Source of the DNA: Candidatus Heimdallarchaeota archaeon
GTDB lineage: Archaea; Asgardarchaeota; Heimdallarchaeia; JABLTI01
DNA length: 64,000 nucleotides
Direction of reading: 5' to 3'
NCBI GenBank assembly: GCA_019056785.1
Contig: DXJV01000084.1
Location: 65,489-129,488 of the forward strand
Shown here: piece by piece, positions 62,637 to 64,000 of the stretch
Position numbering within the stretch: the first letter of the stretch is position 1
Layout of the letters: every line of letters begins with the position of its first letter
Position numbers and translations under genes: made by a program
The notes under the pieces: generated by a model
Told to the model about the DNA's origin: nothing
Databases searched by the model: none
What the model saw: only the letters and a program-made list of their open reading frames with translations

Positions 62637-64000
62637 ATGAGAAAAAAAAACATGATTTTGCTACTGGTGTTGTTATTCGTCTTGATTGCGCTGCCATTTA
62701 TTTCTTCAAGCAAGACATCGACTGGCAAATTACAAGCAATCGCTACAATACAGCAGAGAAAGGAATTAACAAAGAATGACTTAATCTTTGACCTAACACA
62801 AGAATTGAATGCTACAGTAATATTGAAAATTCAATTCATCGGTTTTGAAAGCTCAATGATTAATCTATCAGCACTTGAGGGGGATTTATACAACACTCTT
62901 AGTCACCCAAAAAATCCACCATTAGAAGATGTTAGTTTTGCTTTTGAGTTTAGCTTTGCAACTAAAAATAAGACTGAAACGTTAAAAGACTACATTAGCT
63001 CTATTGCTGTTAATGGAACAAATACCGGCTATGACCTTGACATTGACCTCCTTCTCGATGATCTTAATAGTGGAAACAGATCAAACATTTTCATACCGAG
63101 AGATGGCATGTCTATTAATGCAGAACTTGTAGAAGATTATCTCTATCAGCACTTTTATCAAGAACCTGTCAATGAAACAAGCTATACATTCTTTATTGCA
63201 AATTTTTCAGAATTTGATAGCGCTGATCATTCTCTTGAACATTGGTATGATACAAGTGGAATTGATTTGGATTCTGAACAACCCATTACTTGGTGGTACT
63301 CAGGATATGGGAATTTAAGCAAACGTGCAGCTATGGGCTGGGGGGGGAACTATCGATTTTGCTATTTAGATGTCTCAGCAAGGTCATGGTATTTGGACTA
63401 TGTGAAAACTGCTTGGACGGCCCTTGGGGGAGATGGGAGTGAACTATATTATAAATATCCGGATTTGGATAACCTAACACAAACCTTTGACCCTCACATG
63501 ACTGAAGGACAAGCAAAAATTCAGCAATACCTTAGCGACTGGATAAATAGCTATATTGGGAATATCTTTTCAAAACCCGTCAGTTCCAAAGTATGCATTT
63601 ATCAAACGGTTTCATTACAAGTGAAGGTTTTTGAAAACTTAACAGACAATGGTTTTGCACTAGAAGACATTACTTGGTGTATTAATCAATCGAAAATTTT
63701 CAATCAATTACAAAGTGATTTGCCTTGGATTAATTTTGATGTAAAAGTTGAATGGACAAAATTAAGCGATTATCCAGATTTATTTGATTATCTCCAAAGC
63801 CGCATCGAAGAAGATATAGATGGTAAATATATTGAAGTTTGGCCCGAAGTGTTCAATTATCTCTCCAATCATCGGTCAGACTATTTTAACTTAGAAACAG
63901 CAGAATTTGTTTTGCCATGTTACTTTTTCATAACAAACGAAGTCGGTTTTCGTTACAGAGGCATCTCTTTCGCTGGCCTTGGAGGAATGGGTTGGGAGAT
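62637..64000 (+). CDS. Secreted or surface protein (partial)
   Basis: The frame is open from ATG 62637 to the end of the window (454 residues seen, no stop). Residues 1-25 look like a signal peptide (MRKKNMILLLVLLFVLIALP). The rest is beta-rich with many aromatic residues and several N-glycosylation sites, and has no visible transmembrane segment so far. Family not recognised. It is divergent from glnA and 200 bases from it; no clear ribosome site precedes the ATG. Confidence 0.65.
   Translation, partial: MRKKNMILLLVLLFVLIALPFISSSKTSTGKLQAIATIQQRKELTKNDLIFDLTQELNATVILKIQFIGFESSMINLSALEGDLYNTLSHPKNPPLEDVSFAFEFSFATKNKTETLKDYISSIAVNGTNTGYDLDIDLLLDDLNSGNRSNIFIPRDGMSINAELVEDYLYQHFYQEPVNETSYTFFIANFSEFDSADHSLEHWYDTSGIDLDSEQPITWWYSGYGNLSKRAAMGWGGNYRFCYLDVSARSWYLDYVKTAWTALGGDGSELYYKYPDLDNLTQTFDPHMTEGQAKIQQYLSDWINSYIGNIFSKPVSSKVCIYQTVSLQVKVFENLTDNGFALEDITWCINQSKIFNQLQSDLPWINFDVKVEWTKLSDYPDLFDYLQSRIEEDIDGKYIEVWPEVFNYLSNHRSDYFNLETAEFVLPCYFFITNEVGFRYRGISFAGLGGMGWE

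Noticed and set aside
1..64000. tRNA genes, CRISPR arrays, IS elements, integrases
   Set aside because: Intergenic stretches were scanned by eye and showed no cloverleaf with CCA-proximal pattern, no direct-repeat array and no transposase or integrase.

Overview
The window reads as an AT-rich archaeal chromosome, most likely from an Asgard-type (Promethearchaeota) lineage. Domain-level markers are archaeal: topoisomerase VI A and B, aIF5B, uS2 and uS19 of the archaeal/eukaryotic type, Pus10, archaeal triosephosphate isomerase, AlaX, an RpoH/Rpb5 subunit and an ATP-dependent DNA ligase. Several proteins have a eukaryote-like look that points to Asgard: a full-length Rpb5-like polymerase subunit, a presenilin/SPP-type intramembrane protease, a longin-like protein with a duplicated DENN-like C-terminus, an IFT52-like GIFT-domain protein and a proline-rich, actin-regulator-like protein. 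No 16S gene or other decisive phylogenetic marker is present, so the lineage call is inference.

Layout. 1-7812 (minus) is a five-gene membrane/surface operon: DUF4129 surface protein, DUF4350 protein, MoxR ATPase, DUF58 protein and a multi-pass membrane protein cut by the window edge. 7813-8468 has no protein gene; it holds several perfect inverted repeats (possible structured RNA) and a cluster of TGTAAT half-sites in front of a coiled-coil ArsR-type regulator. 8469-17937 mixes unknown genes with a nitroreductase, an endonuclease III-like glycosylase, an AbrB-ACT regulator, a bacterial-type Xaa-His dipeptidase, a DHDPS-family aldolase and a hydrolase. 18042-29563 carries a sugar/glycerol kinase, the GIFT-like protein, DNA ligase, membrane proteins, a Rad50-like ATPase, a class-III aminotransferase and the Rpb5-like subunit. 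29757-41101 includes a ferredoxin, the proline-rich protein, a ThiI-like PP-loop protein, ThiL, Pus10, a SWIM protein, an RNase H-fold protein, triosephosphate isomerase, RHH and AbrB-ACT regulators, and a two-gene unit that looks like part of a mevalonate route. 41280-56594 is information processing and membrane biology: uS19, uS2, presenilin-like protease, longin/DENN-like protein, aIF5B, NDK, Top6A/Top6B, and an Asp/Asn-tRNA synthetase. 56754-64000 has MobB, an ECF-type ATPase pair, a degenerate M20 peptidase, AlaX, glutamine synthetase and a secreted protein cut by the right edge.

Functional themes: DNA topology and repair (Top6AB, ligase, Rad50-like, SWIM, glycosylase), translation (uS2, uS19, aIF5B, AsxRS, AlaX, Pus10, ThiI-like), isoprenoid precursor synthesis, and cell-surface biogenesis. 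Three AbrB-ACT paralogues suggest metabolite-responsive regulation. The observations most worth a second look are the Rpb5 with an N-terminal jaw-like domain, the longin/wHTH/tandem DENN-like protein, the 1118-residue Top6B with a helix-hairpin-helix tail, the GIFT-like protein, the M20 pseudoenzyme and the intergenic inverted repeats at 7985-8264. No tRNA, rRNA, CRISPR array, IS element or integrase was seen.
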